Assembly (NCBI GenBank): GCA_025362495.1
Contig: JANYGI010000092.1
Coordinates: 1-64,000, forward strand
Length of the DNA stretch: 64,000 bases
Direction of reading: 5' to 3'
DNA from: Byssovorax sp.
GTDB lineage: Bacteria > Myxococcota_A > Polyangia > Polyangiales > Polyangiaceae
The notes under the pieces are model-generated. The model was not told where the DNA came from and did not search any database. It saw only the letters and a program-made list of their open reading frames with translations. Made by a program: the position numbers and the translations under genes. Positions 7,656 to 17,669 of the stretch are shown here, in pieces. The stretch's first letter is position 1. Each line of letters opens with the position of its first letter.

Positions 7656-9756
7656 CCCGATCCTCGAACTCGCGGCGCAGCTCGTCGGTGATCACTTCCT
7701 TGCCGAAGCGGGCCTCGAGGTAGATCTCGGTGAGCGCGAGGATCTCCGATCCGAGCGGGTGATCGAGGGCCTTCAGCGTCTCGGCGTGGAGGAGCGGTGG
7801 GGTGCCCGGCGATCGCGACACGCCCTGCGCGCCCATGGCGCCGTCGAGGAGCTCGTAGAGCTCCGTGGCGAGCAGCGCGCTGCGTGATTTGGCCGCGCCT
7901 TCCCCGGGCTCGGGGAGGCGGTGACGAACGCGCCGTCGCGAGTACCAGTACCCGAAGCCGCCGGCCGCGAGCACGAGTGCGAAGCCGGCCACGACGGCGG
8001 GTCGCGGCCTCGTCATCCCGCGCGGCAGGAGCGAGCCGTTGCGGTTGCGCGTCAGCGTCTGGAAGAGGCTGACTTGCTGGTTGAGATCGTAGCCGACGAC
8101 GTGGCGATCCCAGCGCTGGCTCGACGCTTCGAGGAAGTCGCGCACGTAGGCCCACGCGCCCGCGAGCTCGCTGCGCGGCGCCGAGTCGCCCGGCGGCGTG
8201 GGGTCGAACGTGAGCCAGCCCTGCTCGTCGACGAAGACCTCGACCCACGAGTGCGCGTCGCCCTGGCGCACGGCGTAGAAGTGGCCGAAGCGGTTCCACG
8301 TGCCGCCGATGAAGCCGGTGACGTTGCGCGTGGGGACGCCGAGGGTCCGCAGCATCACGGCCATCGCGGTGGAGTAGTACTCGCAGTGCCCGCGCTTCGA
8401 TTCGAACAGGAAGTCGTCGAGGGGCTGCTTGCTCTTCCCCGAGGGTGAGTTGAGATCGTAGCGGTAGTCGGTGCGCAGGCGCGCCTCGATGGCGCGGGCG
8501 CGATCGAGCGGGAGCGTGAGCCCCTTCGTCCACTGCGCGGCGAGATCGCGGATGCGATCCGGCATGTCGCCGGGCAGCGCGAGGTAGCGCGGTCGCTCGG
8601 CCGCGGGCAGCCGACGGAACGTGGGGACGTTGCGCGTCGAGAGGAAGATCTCGTACTTGAGGCCGCGCTCGTCGAGCGGCTGGTAGCGGAACTCGCCCTC
8701 GGGGCCGCGAAACGGCGGCAGCGGCGACTCGATCCCGAACTGGCCGCGGCTGCGGAAGCGCATGCCGGTGGCGTTCTGCGGGAGGAACACGACCGGCGGC
8801 TCGATCGGCTCGAGGTCGGCGCGCATGACCTTGTCGGTCGTGACGTCGGGGTAGTGCTCGATCGGGATCAGCGTTCCATCCGTCTCGGCGGGGCGCTTCC
8901 AGCTCTCGCTCTGCGTCCAGGCGCGGCCGTCGTAGCTGTCGAGCGCGGTGCCGCGAAGATGGAGCGTGAGGCGCGGCGGCGGCGGCTCGGGCAGGTCCGG
9001 CATCTCGATGCGCATCGTCAGCGTGGGGTCGCTGCGGAGCACCCCGACCTCGCCTAGATCGACGCGACCGGAGAAGCCGATCATCCGCCCCGCGTGCCCG
9101 CGGTTCATCAGCAGGAGCGAGAGGCCGACGCGCGGAAACAGCACGAAAAGAAGGGCGGTGAACGCGAAGATCGGGATCGAGAGCAGGCAGGTGACGGCGA
9201 GGAACGAGCGCCCGACGACGCGGCGCGAGCGGAGGATGCGGGGCACGTCGACGGGCAAGCCGGTGCGATCGCGCGCGCCCTGGCGGTAGTTGCCCTCGAC
9301 CTCGCGGCGCAGGTGGCTGAGCACGAGCGCGCCCGGCGCGACGATGAGCACGCCGATGAAGCAGAGCCCGTAGCCGAGGCCGCCGCCGAGCACCGTGCCG
9401 GCGATGAGGTGCAGCAGCGAGAGGACGATGACCTGCTGATCGTGCGCGGCGCCCTTGCGCGTCGCGAGGCGAATGATCTGGAGCGCGGCGGCGAACTCGA
9501 CCAGCACGTCGAGCACGTTGGCGTCGAAGAGCACGCGGCCGATCTGCACGCCGAGGACGATGAGCAGCGCGCCGGTGTCGAGGTGGCGCAGCGCGGGGTG
9601 CCGCTGCCACGACTCGCGCACCGAGAGCGCCGCCACGAGGCCGAGCAAGATCGCCGCCGAGACCCAGCGGTTGAACTGCCCGCTCAGCACCAGCGCCAGC
9701 ACGCCCAGCGACGCGAGCGCGTCGGTCATCACCCGGTGAACGAAGCCGAACCTCAC
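7603..9756 (-). CDS. Transmembrane transglutaminase-like protein (TgpA/DUF3488 type)
   Basis: 717 residues. Five or six N-terminal membrane helices (DUF3488-like) are followed by an extracytoplasmic transglutaminase-core domain and another helix near the C-terminus (VVAGFALVLAAGGFGYWY). The Cys-His-Asp triad is intact: C in KRGHCEYYSTAM (~457), H in GDAHSWVEVF (~500) and D in LTFDPTPP (~517). The short cytoplasmic C-terminal segment after the last helix is DUF4129-like. Genes of this type almost always accompany MoxR ATPases and DUF58 proteins, as here: its start overlaps the stop of the DUF58 gene (9753) in an ATGA-type junction. The likely role is peptide-bond or crosslink chemistry at the envelope; the substrate is unknown. 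Confidence 0.9.
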   Translation of the reverse strand: MRFGFVHRVMTDALASLGVLALVLSGQFNRWVSAAILLGLVAALSVRESWQRHPALRHLDTGALLIVLGVQIGRVLFDANVLDVLVEFAAALQIIRLATRKGAAHDQQVIVLSLLHLIAGTVLGGGLGYGLCFIGVLIVAPGALVLSHLRREVEGNYRQGARDRTGLPVDVPRILRSRRVVGRSFLAVTCLLSIPIFAFTALLFVLFPRVGLSLLLMNRGHAGRMIGFSGRVDLGEVGVLRSDPTLTMRIEMPDLPEPPPPRLTLHLRGTALDSYDGRAWTQSESWKRPAETDGTLIPIEHYPDVTTDKVMRADLEPIEPPVVFLPQNATGMRFRSRGQFGIESPLPPFRGPEGEFRYQPLDERGLKYEIFLSTRNVPTFRRLPAAERPRYLALPGDMPDRIRDLAAQWTKGLTLPLDRARAIEARLRTDYRYDLNSPSGKSKQPLDDFLFESKRGHCEYYSTAMAVMLRTLGVPTRNVTGFIGGTWNRFGHFYAVRQGDAHSWVEVFVDEQGWLTFDPTPPGDSAPRSELAGAWAYVRDFLEASSQRWDRHVVGYDLNQQVSLFQTLTRNRNGSLLPRGMTRPRPAVVAGFALVLAAGGFGYWYSRRRVRHRLPEPGEGAAKSRSALLATELYELLDGAMGAQGVSRSPGTPPLLHAETLKALDHPLGSEILALTEIYLEARFGKEVITDELRREFEDRVKAVRTKPAQRAASLSA

Positions 9757-11192
9757 GCGCGGCCACCTGCTGCGCGGCGCTTGCCGTTGCTCCTGGTGGA
9801 GCCCTTCGGGGCGTCGTCGTCGGTCGTCGGGCGCGTCGCCGTGCTGACGGGGTTGAGCACCGGCGCGGCCTCCATCGGCGCGGATCGACCGGCGATGAGG
9901 GCGCGCGCGGCCCGCTCGGCCCGGAGCGCGGGCGCCTTCGCTTCGTCGACGGACTCGAGCAGCGCGAGGAAGCGGAGGATCGGATCGGAGCCGAGGTTCT
10001 TGTCGCCGCGCACGCGCTCGCCCAGCGTCGTCGAGACCACGACGCCGTCGCCGCGCTTGATGTGAGCCACGGCGCGCGACGCGACCTCGCGGATCCGCTT
10101 CTCGAATTGCGTGGTGTAGGCCTCGGCCAGCGGCCCGTTGTCTGCGGCCGACGCCGGGCGGACGGCGTCGATGATCACGTCGATGTCGGGGCGCGTCTCC
10201 CGCGATCGCTCGCGCAGGATCAGCTGATCGCGCACGGTGCTCTTGCGCCAGTAGATGTCGCGCGGATCGTCGCCCTCGCGCATCGGCCTGAGGGCGTACG
10301 TCTCGTCGCCGCCGCCGCGACCGCTGGAGCCGGCGCCTCCGTCGCGGCGCCCCGACTCATGGATCGACAGGCGCACCGCGTCGACCGCGGGGTAGATGAT
10401 GAGCTCGCCCTCGGCGTCGACTTCCCTTGATTTTTCGAACAAACCGAACGGGAAGCGGGTGGCGATGCGGAAGCCGGTGTGCCGATCGCGACCGCGCCGC
10501 GCCGGCGTGCGCCGGTAGGCCGCGACCTGCGCGGACGAGGGGCTGATCTTGAGAAAGAAGCAGCGCTTGTCGGCGGGCTGGCCGGCGCGCAGATCTTCGA
10601 CCTCGATCGCGTACGAGGGGACGCGCTTCTTGTGGTTGTAGACCTCGATCTCGACGAGGTGCGCGCGGCCGACCTGGGCGCGCACCGGGAGGCGGCGCGT
10701 GACGGTGAGCCGGCGGAGCGAGAGATCGCTCATCACGCCGGACACCAGCATCAGCGAGAGCAGCATGCCCAGCAGCAGGTAGAGCAGGTTGTTGCCGGTG
10801 TTGATCGCCGCGAAGCCGACGCCGAGCGTGATGCCGAGGTAATACTTGCCCTCGCGCGTGACCTTGAGCTTCCGCGGCGGCGTGAAGAAGCGCAAGAGCT
10901 TCTCCCAGGCCGTGCGGTGCTTCACGGGCTGCGGCGGCATCGGCGGGAGGCGCGGCGGCAAGCGGACCGCGGGGGCCTCGCGCGGCGCTTTGCCCGGGCG
11001 CGGCGACGGCGAAACCGAGGGCGGACCGAAGCCCGGCGATCGCGAGTCGGGCGGCGGAGGGATGGCGATTTCGCGCTTCGCCGCGGCGGGGCGCGTGATC
11101 GTCCCTGTGCCCGATTTCACCGCCGCGCGCGCGGTCCGGAGGCTGTCGGTGCCCCCGTCCTTCGCGACGTCATCCTCCCGGCCCTTCGCCAT
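9753..11192 (-). CDS. DUF58 domain membrane protein
   Basis: 479 residues from the ATG at 11192 (MAKGREDDVAKDGG), 11 bases after the MoxR stop. A basic, Pro-rich N-terminal region (~100 residues) precedes two close membrane helices (YYLGITLGVGFAAINTG and LLYLLLGMLLSLMLVSGV). A beta-rich domain and the DUF58 signature follow (ALRPMREGDDPRDIYWRKST, then an ILRERSRETRPDIDVIID strand). DUF58 resembles a von Willebrand A-type fold and is thought to act with MoxR ATPases in assembling or activating protein complexes. The longer frame opening at 11255 is rejected because it would run into the MoxR gene. It is the middle gene of the MoxR-DUF58-transglutaminase operon. Confidence 0.9.
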   Translation of the reverse strand: MAKGREDDVAKDGGTDSLRTARAAVKSGTGTITRPAAAKREIAIPPPPDSRSPGFGPPSVSPSPRPGKAPREAPAVRLPPRLPPMPPQPVKHRTAWEKLLRFFTPPRKLKVTREGKYYLGITLGVGFAAINTGNNLLYLLLGMLLSLMLVSGVMSDLSLRRLTVTRRLPVRAQVGRAHLVEIEVYNHKKRVPSYAIEVEDLRAGQPADKRCFFLKISPSSAQVAAYRRTPARRGRDRHTGFRIATRFPFGLFEKSREVDAEGELIIYPAVDAVRLSIHESGRRDGGAGSSGRGGGDETYALRPMREGDDPRDIYWRKSTVRDQLILRERSRETRPDIDVIIDAVRPASAADNGPLAEAYTTQFEKRIREVASRAVAHIKRGDGVVVSTTLGERVRGDKNLGSDPILRFLALLESVDEAKAPALRAERAARALIAGRSAPMEAAPVLNPVSTATRPTTDDDAPKGSTRSNGKRRAAGGRA

Positions 11193-11203
11193 GCCGATCC
11201 AGG

Positions 11204-12187
<984 letters not shown>

Positions 12188-12300
12188 GACGCCGCCGAGC
12201 GCTCGGACCGTCGCGCGAATGAGTCCCCCGGCTCGTCGATTTTCTGCGGGAGCTCGTCGGGCACCCGCGCCTCGCTCTTCTGGCCCAGCCTTTCGGTCGC

Positions 12301-13437
12301 ATGTATGCTGCGCGCGCTTTGGCGGCCCCCGGATTCAGCCCCCGATCGCAGCCGCTCGCCGGAGCGGGCGAAACGCCGCGATCCCCGTCGAACGCCGCCC
12401 GATCCGCGGAAGCGGCCGCGCAACAAGTTGTGTCTCAAAATACATCCACTTCCAGCGCGGAGCAGCCGCAGCCCCTCTCGGATCGCTCTCAGAACGAAGC
12501 TCAAGGGGAGACGCAGCCGATCCCGGTGATCCCCGAGTTTCGCAAGGGCGGTCTGCCCTGGCGGATCCGCGGGATGATCCGGACGCTCCGGCCGAACCAG
12601 TGGGTGAAGAACTTCTTCGTCCTCGCGCCGATCGTCTTCGCGAAAGAGCTGACGAAGCCCTCGCTGCTGATCACGGCGGCGTCGGCGTTCCTGGTGTTCT
12701 GCCTGCTCGCGGGCGCGGTCTACACGCTCAACGATCTCGTCGACGTCGCCGCCGATCGCGTCCACCCGGTGAAGCGCAACCGGCCGATCGCGTCGGGGCG
12801 CGTGCCCGAGTCGGTGGCGCGGGTGATGGTCGTCGTCCTGGTGATCGTCTCGCTCGGCAGCGCGCTGGCGATCAACATCCCGTTCTTCCTCGTGGCGCTC
12901 GGGTACTTCCTCCAGAACGTCGCATACTCGTTCCGCCTGAAGAAGGTGGCCTACGTCGACGTGGGGTTCATCGCGCTCGGCTTCGTGCTGCGCGTGCTCG
13001 CGGGCGGCTTCGCGACGCGCACCCACGTCTCGGGCTACATGCTCGCGTGCACGGCCCTGCTCGCGCTCTTCCTCGGCTTCGGCAAGCGCCGCCACGAGCT
13101 CGCCTCCGAGAACGCCACCAAGCAGCGCTCCGCGCTCCAGGCCTACACGCCGCGCGCGCTGACGATCGCCCTGGCGATCACCGGCGCGGCCAGCGTCGGC
13201 AACTACCTCGCGTACACGCTCGACGCCGAGACGCAGCGCTTCTTCGGCACGCGTCTTCTGTGGCTGACGACGGTGCACACGCTCTTCGGCGTGATCCGCT
13301 TCCTCCAGCTCGTCGCGGGCCGACCGAAGGCCGAGTCGCCCACGCAGGAGATGCTCCGCGACGTGCCCTTCGTGCTCAATCTCGTGCTCTGGGTGATCGA
13401 GGTGATCGCGTTCCTCTACAACGTGAGGCTGGCCTGA
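12301..13437 (+). CDS. UbiA-family prenyltransferase, decaprenyl-phosphate phosphoribosyltransferase-like
   Basis: 378 residues, with eight or nine hydrophobic segments after a ~90-residue Ser/Pro/Gln-rich N-terminal extension. The core starts with LRPNQWVKNFFVLAPIVF and carries the first UbiA aspartate motif NDLVDVAADRVHPVKRNRPI (NDxxDxxxD plus HPxKxRPIA). This combination is characteristic of 5-phosphoribosyl-1-phosphate:polyprenol-phosphate transferases, which make lipid-linked ribose as the precursor of arabinose donors in actinobacteria. The acceptor here is unknown. The second motif region (GFGKRRHEL) is also typical. The extension makes the true start uncertain; an internal start at ~12430-12560 is possible. 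It is followed after 4 bases by the CPBP protease gene. Confidence 0.85.
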   Translation: MYAARALAAPGFSPRSQPLAGAGETPRSPSNAARSAEAAAQQVVSQNTSTSSAEQPQPLSDRSQNEAQGETQPIPVIPEFRKGGLPWRIRGMIRTLRPNQWVKNFFVLAPIVFAKELTKPSLLITAASAFLVFCLLAGAVYTLNDLVDVAADRVHPVKRNRPIASGRVPESVARVMVVVLVIVSLGSALAINIPFFLVALGYFLQNVAYSFRLKKVAYVDVGFIALGFVLRVLAGGFATRTHVSGYMLACTALLALFLGFGKRRHELASENATKQRSALQAYTPRALTIALAITGAASVGNYLAYTLDAETQRFFGTRLLWLTTVHTLFGVIRFLQLVAGRPKAESPTQEMLRDVPFVLNLVLWVIEVIAFLYNVRLA

Positions 13438-13441
13438 TCGC

Positions 13442-14173
13442 ATGGCGAAGCCCGTCGCGCCCGCCGCGAAGGACGACGCCGACGTCCCCGAGGTCGCGCG
13501 CAAGAGCGACGCCTGGACCGACCTCGGGCTGACGCTGCCGATCTTCGTCGCGTACCACCTCGGCGTGGTGTTCCTCCCCGTGCGCAACGCGGCCGACCTC
13601 GTCACGAGCGAGCTGCGATCGCTCGCGAAACACAGCCTCCCGATGTACGCGACGCTCACGCTCGCGCTCGGCGCGCTCTTCGTGATCTCCCTCTGGTCGC
13701 TCGGGCAGAAGCGGGCCCTCGCGCCCTCGCGCTTCGTCTTCATCGCCCTCGAAGGCACGCTCTACGCGGTGCTGATGCGCGCCGCGAGCTCGTACGTCGT
13801 GGGCTCGCTCCGCCTCGCGGGCGCGAGCGGCAGCGGCGCGTTCAGCAGCGTGGTGATGGCGCTCGGGGCTGGTTTTTACGAGGAGATCGCGTTTCGCGTC
13901 GGCATCTTCGGCGTGGGCTCGCTGGTGCTCCGGCAGCTCTTCGGCAAGGGCGGCAAGGGCGTGGCCGTCACCGTGCTCTGGGCCCTGTGCGAGTCGGCCG
14001 CGTTCTCCGGCTGGCACTACGTCGGCGCGATGGGCGACCCGTTCGATCTCCAGTCATTCGCGTTCCGGGCCTTCTGCGGCCTGTTTCTCACGGTGATCTT
14101 CGCCTTCCGCGGCTTCGCTCCCGCCGTCTGGACCCACGCCATCTACGACGTCTGGGTCATGGTCGGGGGCTGA
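13442..14173 (+). CDS. CPBP-family intramembrane metalloprotease-like protein
   Basis: 243 residues with about six membrane helices. The CPBP (Abi/Rce1-type) motifs are present: YEEIAFRVG (EExxxR, ~146-153), a histidine in FSGWHYVG (~190), and a final HAIYDVWV. These residues form the metal site of Rce1-like glutamic/metallo-proteases. It begins 4 bases after the prenyltransferase stop, so the two are almost certainly co-transcribed. Its last ~40 codons overlap the convergent deacetylase gene (14054-14173). Confidence 0.85.
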   Translation: MAKPVAPAAKDDADVPEVARKSDAWTDLGLTLPIFVAYHLGVVFLPVRNAADLVTSELRSLAKHSLPMYATLTLALGALFVISLWSLGQKRALAPSRFVFIALEGTLYAVLMRAASSYVVGSLRLAGASGSGAFSSVVMALGAGFYEEIAFRVGIFGVGSLVLRQLFGKGGKGVAVTVLWALCESAAFSGWHYVGAMGDPFDLQSFAFRAFCGLFLTVIFAFRGFAPAVWTHAIYDVWVMVGG

Positions 14174-14971
14174 GCTTCCCGCGTCGGGCGCGTCGAGCCA
14201 GGCGTCGACGCGCACCCCGACGAGGTTCTTGCGGGTCATCGCGGCGAGGATCTTCGGCAGCGCGGCGAGGCTCGCGGGCGTGAAGTCGTCGTTCTCGGCG
14301 GCGTCGTGGAGCAGCACGATCGCCCCGTCGCGCAGGTGCGGGACAATGCGCGCGGCGACGCGATCGGGGCGCGCGCCCGCGAGCCCGTCGAGGCCCTTCA
14401 CCGACCAGCCGACGACGGTGAAATCGAAGGCCTCGAGCGCCCCGGCGATGCGCGGGCTGGTGTGGCCGATCGGCGGTCGGAACAGCGTCGGCGCCTGCCC
14501 CGACGCGGCGGTGATCACCTCGATCGCGCGCGCCAGATCGAGGCGGATCGACTCCGGCGTGCGCAGCGAAAACAGGCGATCGTGATCGTAGCCATGCACG
14601 CCGACCGCGTGCCCGCGCGCCACGATGTCGCGCACGAGGTCGGGGTAGAGCTTCACCTTGCGGCCGATGACGAAGAACGTCGCCTTGACGCCGGCTCGGT
14701 CGAGCTCTGCGAGGACCTTCGGCGTCGTCTCGGGGCTCGGTCCGTCGTCGAACGTCAACGCGACACCACGCGCGTCAACGGGCCCGCGCCAGAGGACGTC
14801 GACGAACATCCCGAGCCGTAAAATGAAGACCCCGGTGAGGATCAGCGCGAGGTAGCCGCCGAGCGCGACGCCCGCGACCCACATCGGGATCGGGCCCAGG
14901 ATGACCGAGCGAGCGACGAGCGCGAGCGAGCCCGCGGTGGCGATGTAGAGAGCACCCCGCGCGGGCGTCAT
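14054..14971 (-). CDS. Membrane-anchored polysaccharide deacetylase (NodB domain)
   Basis: 305 residues. Two N-terminal hydrophobic segments (~8-28 and ~31-55) anchor a carbohydrate-esterase-4 domain. Visible motifs are TFDDGPSPETTP (catalytic D75, metal D76), HGYDH (metal ligands H126 and H130), RPPIGHTSP and the late LLHDAAEN. The protein should remove N-acetyl groups from an envelope or exported polysaccharide such as peptidoglycan, chitin-like or PNAG-like polymers. The acidic tail after the domain (DAPDAGSSAPDHDPD...) is read antisense to the CPBP gene: the two coding regions overlap by 120 bases. It starts 7 bases after the stop of the upstream membrane protein at 14979, which implies an operon. 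Confidence 0.9.
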   Translation of the reverse strand: MTPARGALYIATAGSLALVARSVILGPIPMWVAGVALGGYLALILTGVFILRLGMFVDVLWRGPVDARGVALTFDDGPSPETTPKVLAELDRAGVKATFFVIGRKVKLYPDLVRDIVARGHAVGVHGYDHDRLFSLRTPESIRLDLARAIEVITAASGQAPTLFRPPIGHTSPRIAGALEAFDFTVVGWSVKGLDGLAGARPDRVAARIVPHLRDGAIVLLHDAAENDDFTPASLAALPKILAAMTRKNLVGVRVDAWLDAPDAGSSAPDHDPDVVDGVGPDGGSEAAEGEDHREKQAAEGPERE

Positions 14972-14978
14972 GCGTGGA

Positions 14979-15533
14979 TTACTTCTTCGAGCGCTTCGGA
15001 TCGGCCTCGGCGTCGAGCTCCTCGTCGGCCTCGTCGCTCGCGTCGTCCGCGGCGATCCGCTTGTTGCTGGCCGGCGCGCGCTTGCCGCCGCTCTCGGTTG
15101 CGCTGCCGCCCTCGCTCGGATCGTTGTCGACCTCGTAGAAGCCGCCGAGCAGCGCGGCGATCGCGGCGAGCGAGGTGATCGCCATCCCGCCCACGGTGCC
15201 GGTGCTCGTCGCCGCTTCGCCGAGCGAGGTGTTGGCCGCCGACAGCGGGCCGAGCGCGATCGGCAGCGGCATCGTGAGCCACCGCCGCGCCGCGTACATC
15301 AGCCCGGCGCCGAGCAGCGCGCCGACAAAGGCCTTCATTCCGGCCTCGATCTTCGCGTCCTTCGCCCAGATGGGCTTGCCGGCGACGAGCCCGATCAGCA
15401 CGCCCGTCACGGCGGCCGCGAGGTACGCGACGATGGCCATGGGCGCGGCGAGGCCGAGCTTCGCCAGCCCAAACCCGATCAAGCCCCCGACCAGGAGCCC
15501 CTTGACGATTCCGATGAGCAGACGCCCGAGCAT
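14979..15533 (-). CDS. Glycine/alanine-rich membrane protein of unknown function
   Basis: 184 residues with about four predicted membrane segments. The first two are Gly/Ala-rich helices (LIGIVKGLLVGGLIGFGLAKL and MAIVAYLAAAVTGVLIGLVAG), the latter followed by a short positive loop. A ~50-residue acidic/basic cytoplasmic tail ends in DPKRSKK. A GAGGA-like ribosome site precedes the ATG. It is upstream of and close to the deacetylase gene, so the two probably form a small operon. No family is recognised. Confidence 0.7.
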   Translation of the reverse strand: MLGRLLIGIVKGLLVGGLIGFGLAKLGLAAPMAIVAYLAAAVTGVLIGLVAGKPIWAKDAKIEAGMKAFVGALLGAGLMYAARRWLTMPLPIALGPLSAANTSLGEAATSTGTVGGMAITSLAAIAALLGGFYEVDNDPSEGGSATESGGKRAPASNKRIAADDASDEADEELDAEADPKRSKK

Positions 15534-15646
15534 CGTCCTCGATCCTTGGCACGAGGCCGCGCCACGTTCAACATGGGCCGCCCTCGCAGCCCGGCCAGCG
15601 TAGCAGGTTCGGCGGCGGACGTGCCCCCTTCACCGCTACGGTCTTC

Positions 15647-17122
15647 GTGCTCTTCACAACCCTCAAGTACGCGGCGTTCTTCGCCGTCGCATTTCTAGGC
15701 TCCTGGGCCCTCTGCCTCGTCCCGGGGCGAGCCCGGTCGCTCGACGAAGGCGGCGGGCGGGTGTTCAACGCTTGGCCCCGCATCATCTTCCTGCTCGTCC
15801 TCAGTTACGGCTTTTACGCCGCGTGGGACTGGCGCTACCTGCCGCTGATCTTCGGCTCGTCCACCGTCGATTTCTTCCTGGCCCGCGCCGTCGATCGCGA
15901 GAAACGCCCCGGCGCGAAGCGCGCGCTGCTGCTGATCACGGTCGCGCTCAACCTCGGGTTCCTGGGCTTCTTCAAGTACTGGAACTTCGCCTCCGACAAC
16001 GTGCACGCCCTCGTCGCGCTCGCCCACGGCGGGGCACCTCCAGCGGCCACGGCCTTCCGCGTGCTGCTCCCGCCCGTCGGGATCTCGTTCTTCACGTTCG
16101 AATCGATGAGCTACGTCGTCGACGTGTACCGCGGCGAGCTCGCGCCTCACCGCAGCTACTTTCGCTACCTGCTCTTCGTCTCGTTCTTCCCGCACCTCGT
16201 CGCGGGGCCGATCGTCCGCCCGCGCGATCTGCTGCCGCAGCTCGAGCGTCGTCCATCGTTGACGCGCGAGGACGGGAGCGAGGCGCTCTTCCTCATCGCC
16301 ATCGGGCTCGTGAAGAAGCTCGTGCTCTCCGACCAGCTCGCGCAGAACCTCGTCGACCGCGTCTTCGAGCGCCCGACGAGCTTCTCCTCCGTCGAGGTGC
16401 TCTGCGCCGTCTACGGCTATGCGGCGCAGATCTACTGTGATTTCTCGGGCTACACCGACATCGCGATCGGCTCGGCGCTGCTGCTCGGCGTGCGCTTCCC
16501 GAAGAACTTCGACTCGCCCTACAAGTCGGAAGACCTCGCCGACTTCTGGCGTCGCTGGCACATCTCGCTCTCGTCGTGGCTGCGCGATTATCTCTACATC
16601 CCGCTCGGGGGAAACCGCGCCGGCGGGTGGAAGACCTACCGCAACCTGATGCTGACGATGCTCCTCGGCGGCCTCTGGCACGGCGCCTCGTGGACCTTCG
16701 TGTTCTGGGGGTTCCTCCACGGCACAGGGCTCGTCGCGACGCGCCTCTGGCAGCGCGGTCGGCCGCGGAAGTCGAGCGCCGATCACCCTGTTTACAAGGC
16801 GATCTGCGTCCTCGCGACGTTCCACTACGTGTGCCTCGCGTGGATCTTCTTCCGCGCGAAGACGTTCGCGGACGCGGCGCAGATCCTCCGTCAGCTCGCG
16901 CTGGGGACGACGTTCCACCCCAACTTGCCAAAGCTGGTGCTCGCCCTGCTCGCGATCGCGATCGGCTCGCACTACGTGCCCGAGGCGACGTACCAGGGCG
17001 CGCGGGCGCGCTTCACTGCGCTGCCCGCGCCGGCCCAGGGGATGATCCTGTTCCTGGTCGCGGTGGTGCTGCACGAAGCGGCGAGCACCACCGCGGTCCC
17101 CTTCGTCTACTTCCAGTTCTGA
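15647..17122 (+). CDS. MBOAT-family O-acyltransferase (AlgI-like)
   Basis: 491 residues from a GTG start, with many membrane helices. The AlgI-type signature is clear: GISFFTFESMSYVVDVYRGE, FVSFFPHLVAGPIVRPRDLLPQ split around residue ~185, FWRRWHISLSSWLRDYLYIP, and the catalytic His region GGLWHGASWTFVFWGFLHG. AlgI-type MBOAT proteins pass acyl (usually acetyl) groups across the membrane to a polysaccharide, normally together with an SGNH-type partner. None is adjacent; the nearest SGNH-like gene is at 34083. The gene ends one base before the stop of the convergent gene at 17124. Confidence 0.9.
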   Translation: MLFTTLKYAAFFAVAFLGSWALCLVPGRARSLDEGGGRVFNAWPRIIFLLVLSYGFYAAWDWRYLPLIFGSSTVDFFLARAVDREKRPGAKRALLLITVALNLGFLGFFKYWNFASDNVHALVALAHGGAPPAATAFRVLLPPVGISFFTFESMSYVVDVYRGELAPHRSYFRYLLFVSFFPHLVAGPIVRPRDLLPQLERRPSLTREDGSEALFLIAIGLVKKLVLSDQLAQNLVDRVFERPTSFSSVEVLCAVYGYAAQIYCDFSGYTDIAIGSALLLGVRFPKNFDSPYKSEDLADFWRRWHISLSSWLRDYLYIPLGGNRAGGWKTYRNLMLTMLLGGLWHGASWTFVFWGFLHGTGLVATRLWQRGRPRKSSADHPVYKAICVLATFHYVCLAWIFFRAKTFADAAQILRQLALGTTFHPNLPKLVLALLAIAIGSHYVPEATYQGARARFTALPAPAQGMILFLVAVVLHEAASTTAVPFVYFQF

Positions 17123-17123
17123 G

Positions 17124-17669
17124 CTACTTGTTGCCGCTCGGCGGCGTGGCCACCGCGTCGGTGATGTCGATCCCGAGCGACACCTGCTCCGACTTCACGT
17201 CGCACTTCCCGTCGGCTGCGCAGACGCGGACGTCGATCACGCCCTCGATCGTCCCTCGGCCCGCCTCGCGCGCGAGGAAGGGAACGCTGAAGGTGACCGA
17301 GCCGTCGCTGATCAGCGCGTCGGCGCGCGTGTACACGTTCTTCACGTACGCGAGCTTGTAGCCGGGAGGGTTGTGGAGCGTCAGCGTCCACGGGTGGTTC
17401 TTGTCGATGGCGTACGGCAGCTTCGACAGGACGCTGAACGTCGCCGTTCCGGGCCGGTTAACCTGGTACGTCCTCGAGTAAGGCACCGCCGTGAGGGAGA
17501 CCGAGTAGTCCGCGGTGTCGACCTGCGACACCTGCGTCTGCGCCGCGGCTTCGTGCGTCGAGGCGCCGAGGAATGCAGCGCCGGTGACCCCAAGAATGAA
17601 GAGAAGGCGCGACGCCGTCGTCCGCCTCCCATTCCCCCGCGCGCTGGTGCTGAGCGATTGATCAATCAC
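17124..17669 (-). CDS. Small secreted beta-rich protein, unknown function
   Basis: 181 residues from a GTG at 17669, chosen because a purine-rich ribosome site (GGGAGAGAGG) sits 9 bases upstream and the signal peptide then starts properly. A Sec-type signal (LLFILGVTGAAFLGASTHEAAAQ) ends near residue 45. The mature ~135 residues are predicted beta-rich (SVTFSVPFLAREAGRGTIEG, VRVCAADGKCDVKSEQVSLG) with one Cys pair. This could be an Ig-like or cohesin-like periplasmic module. The frame stays open far upstream, but that part is antisense to the kinase gene and is not coding. The leader carries a perfect inverted repeat (17701-17744). Confidence 0.7.
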   Translation of the reverse strand: MIDQSLSTSARGNGRRTTASRLLFILGVTGAAFLGASTHEAAAQTQVSQVDTADYSVSLTAVPYSRTYQVNRPGTATFSVLSKLPYAIDKNHPWTLTLHNPPGYKLAYVKNVYTRADALISDGSVTFSVPFLAREAGRGTIEGVIDVRVCAADGKCDVKSEQVSLGIDITDAVATPPSGNK

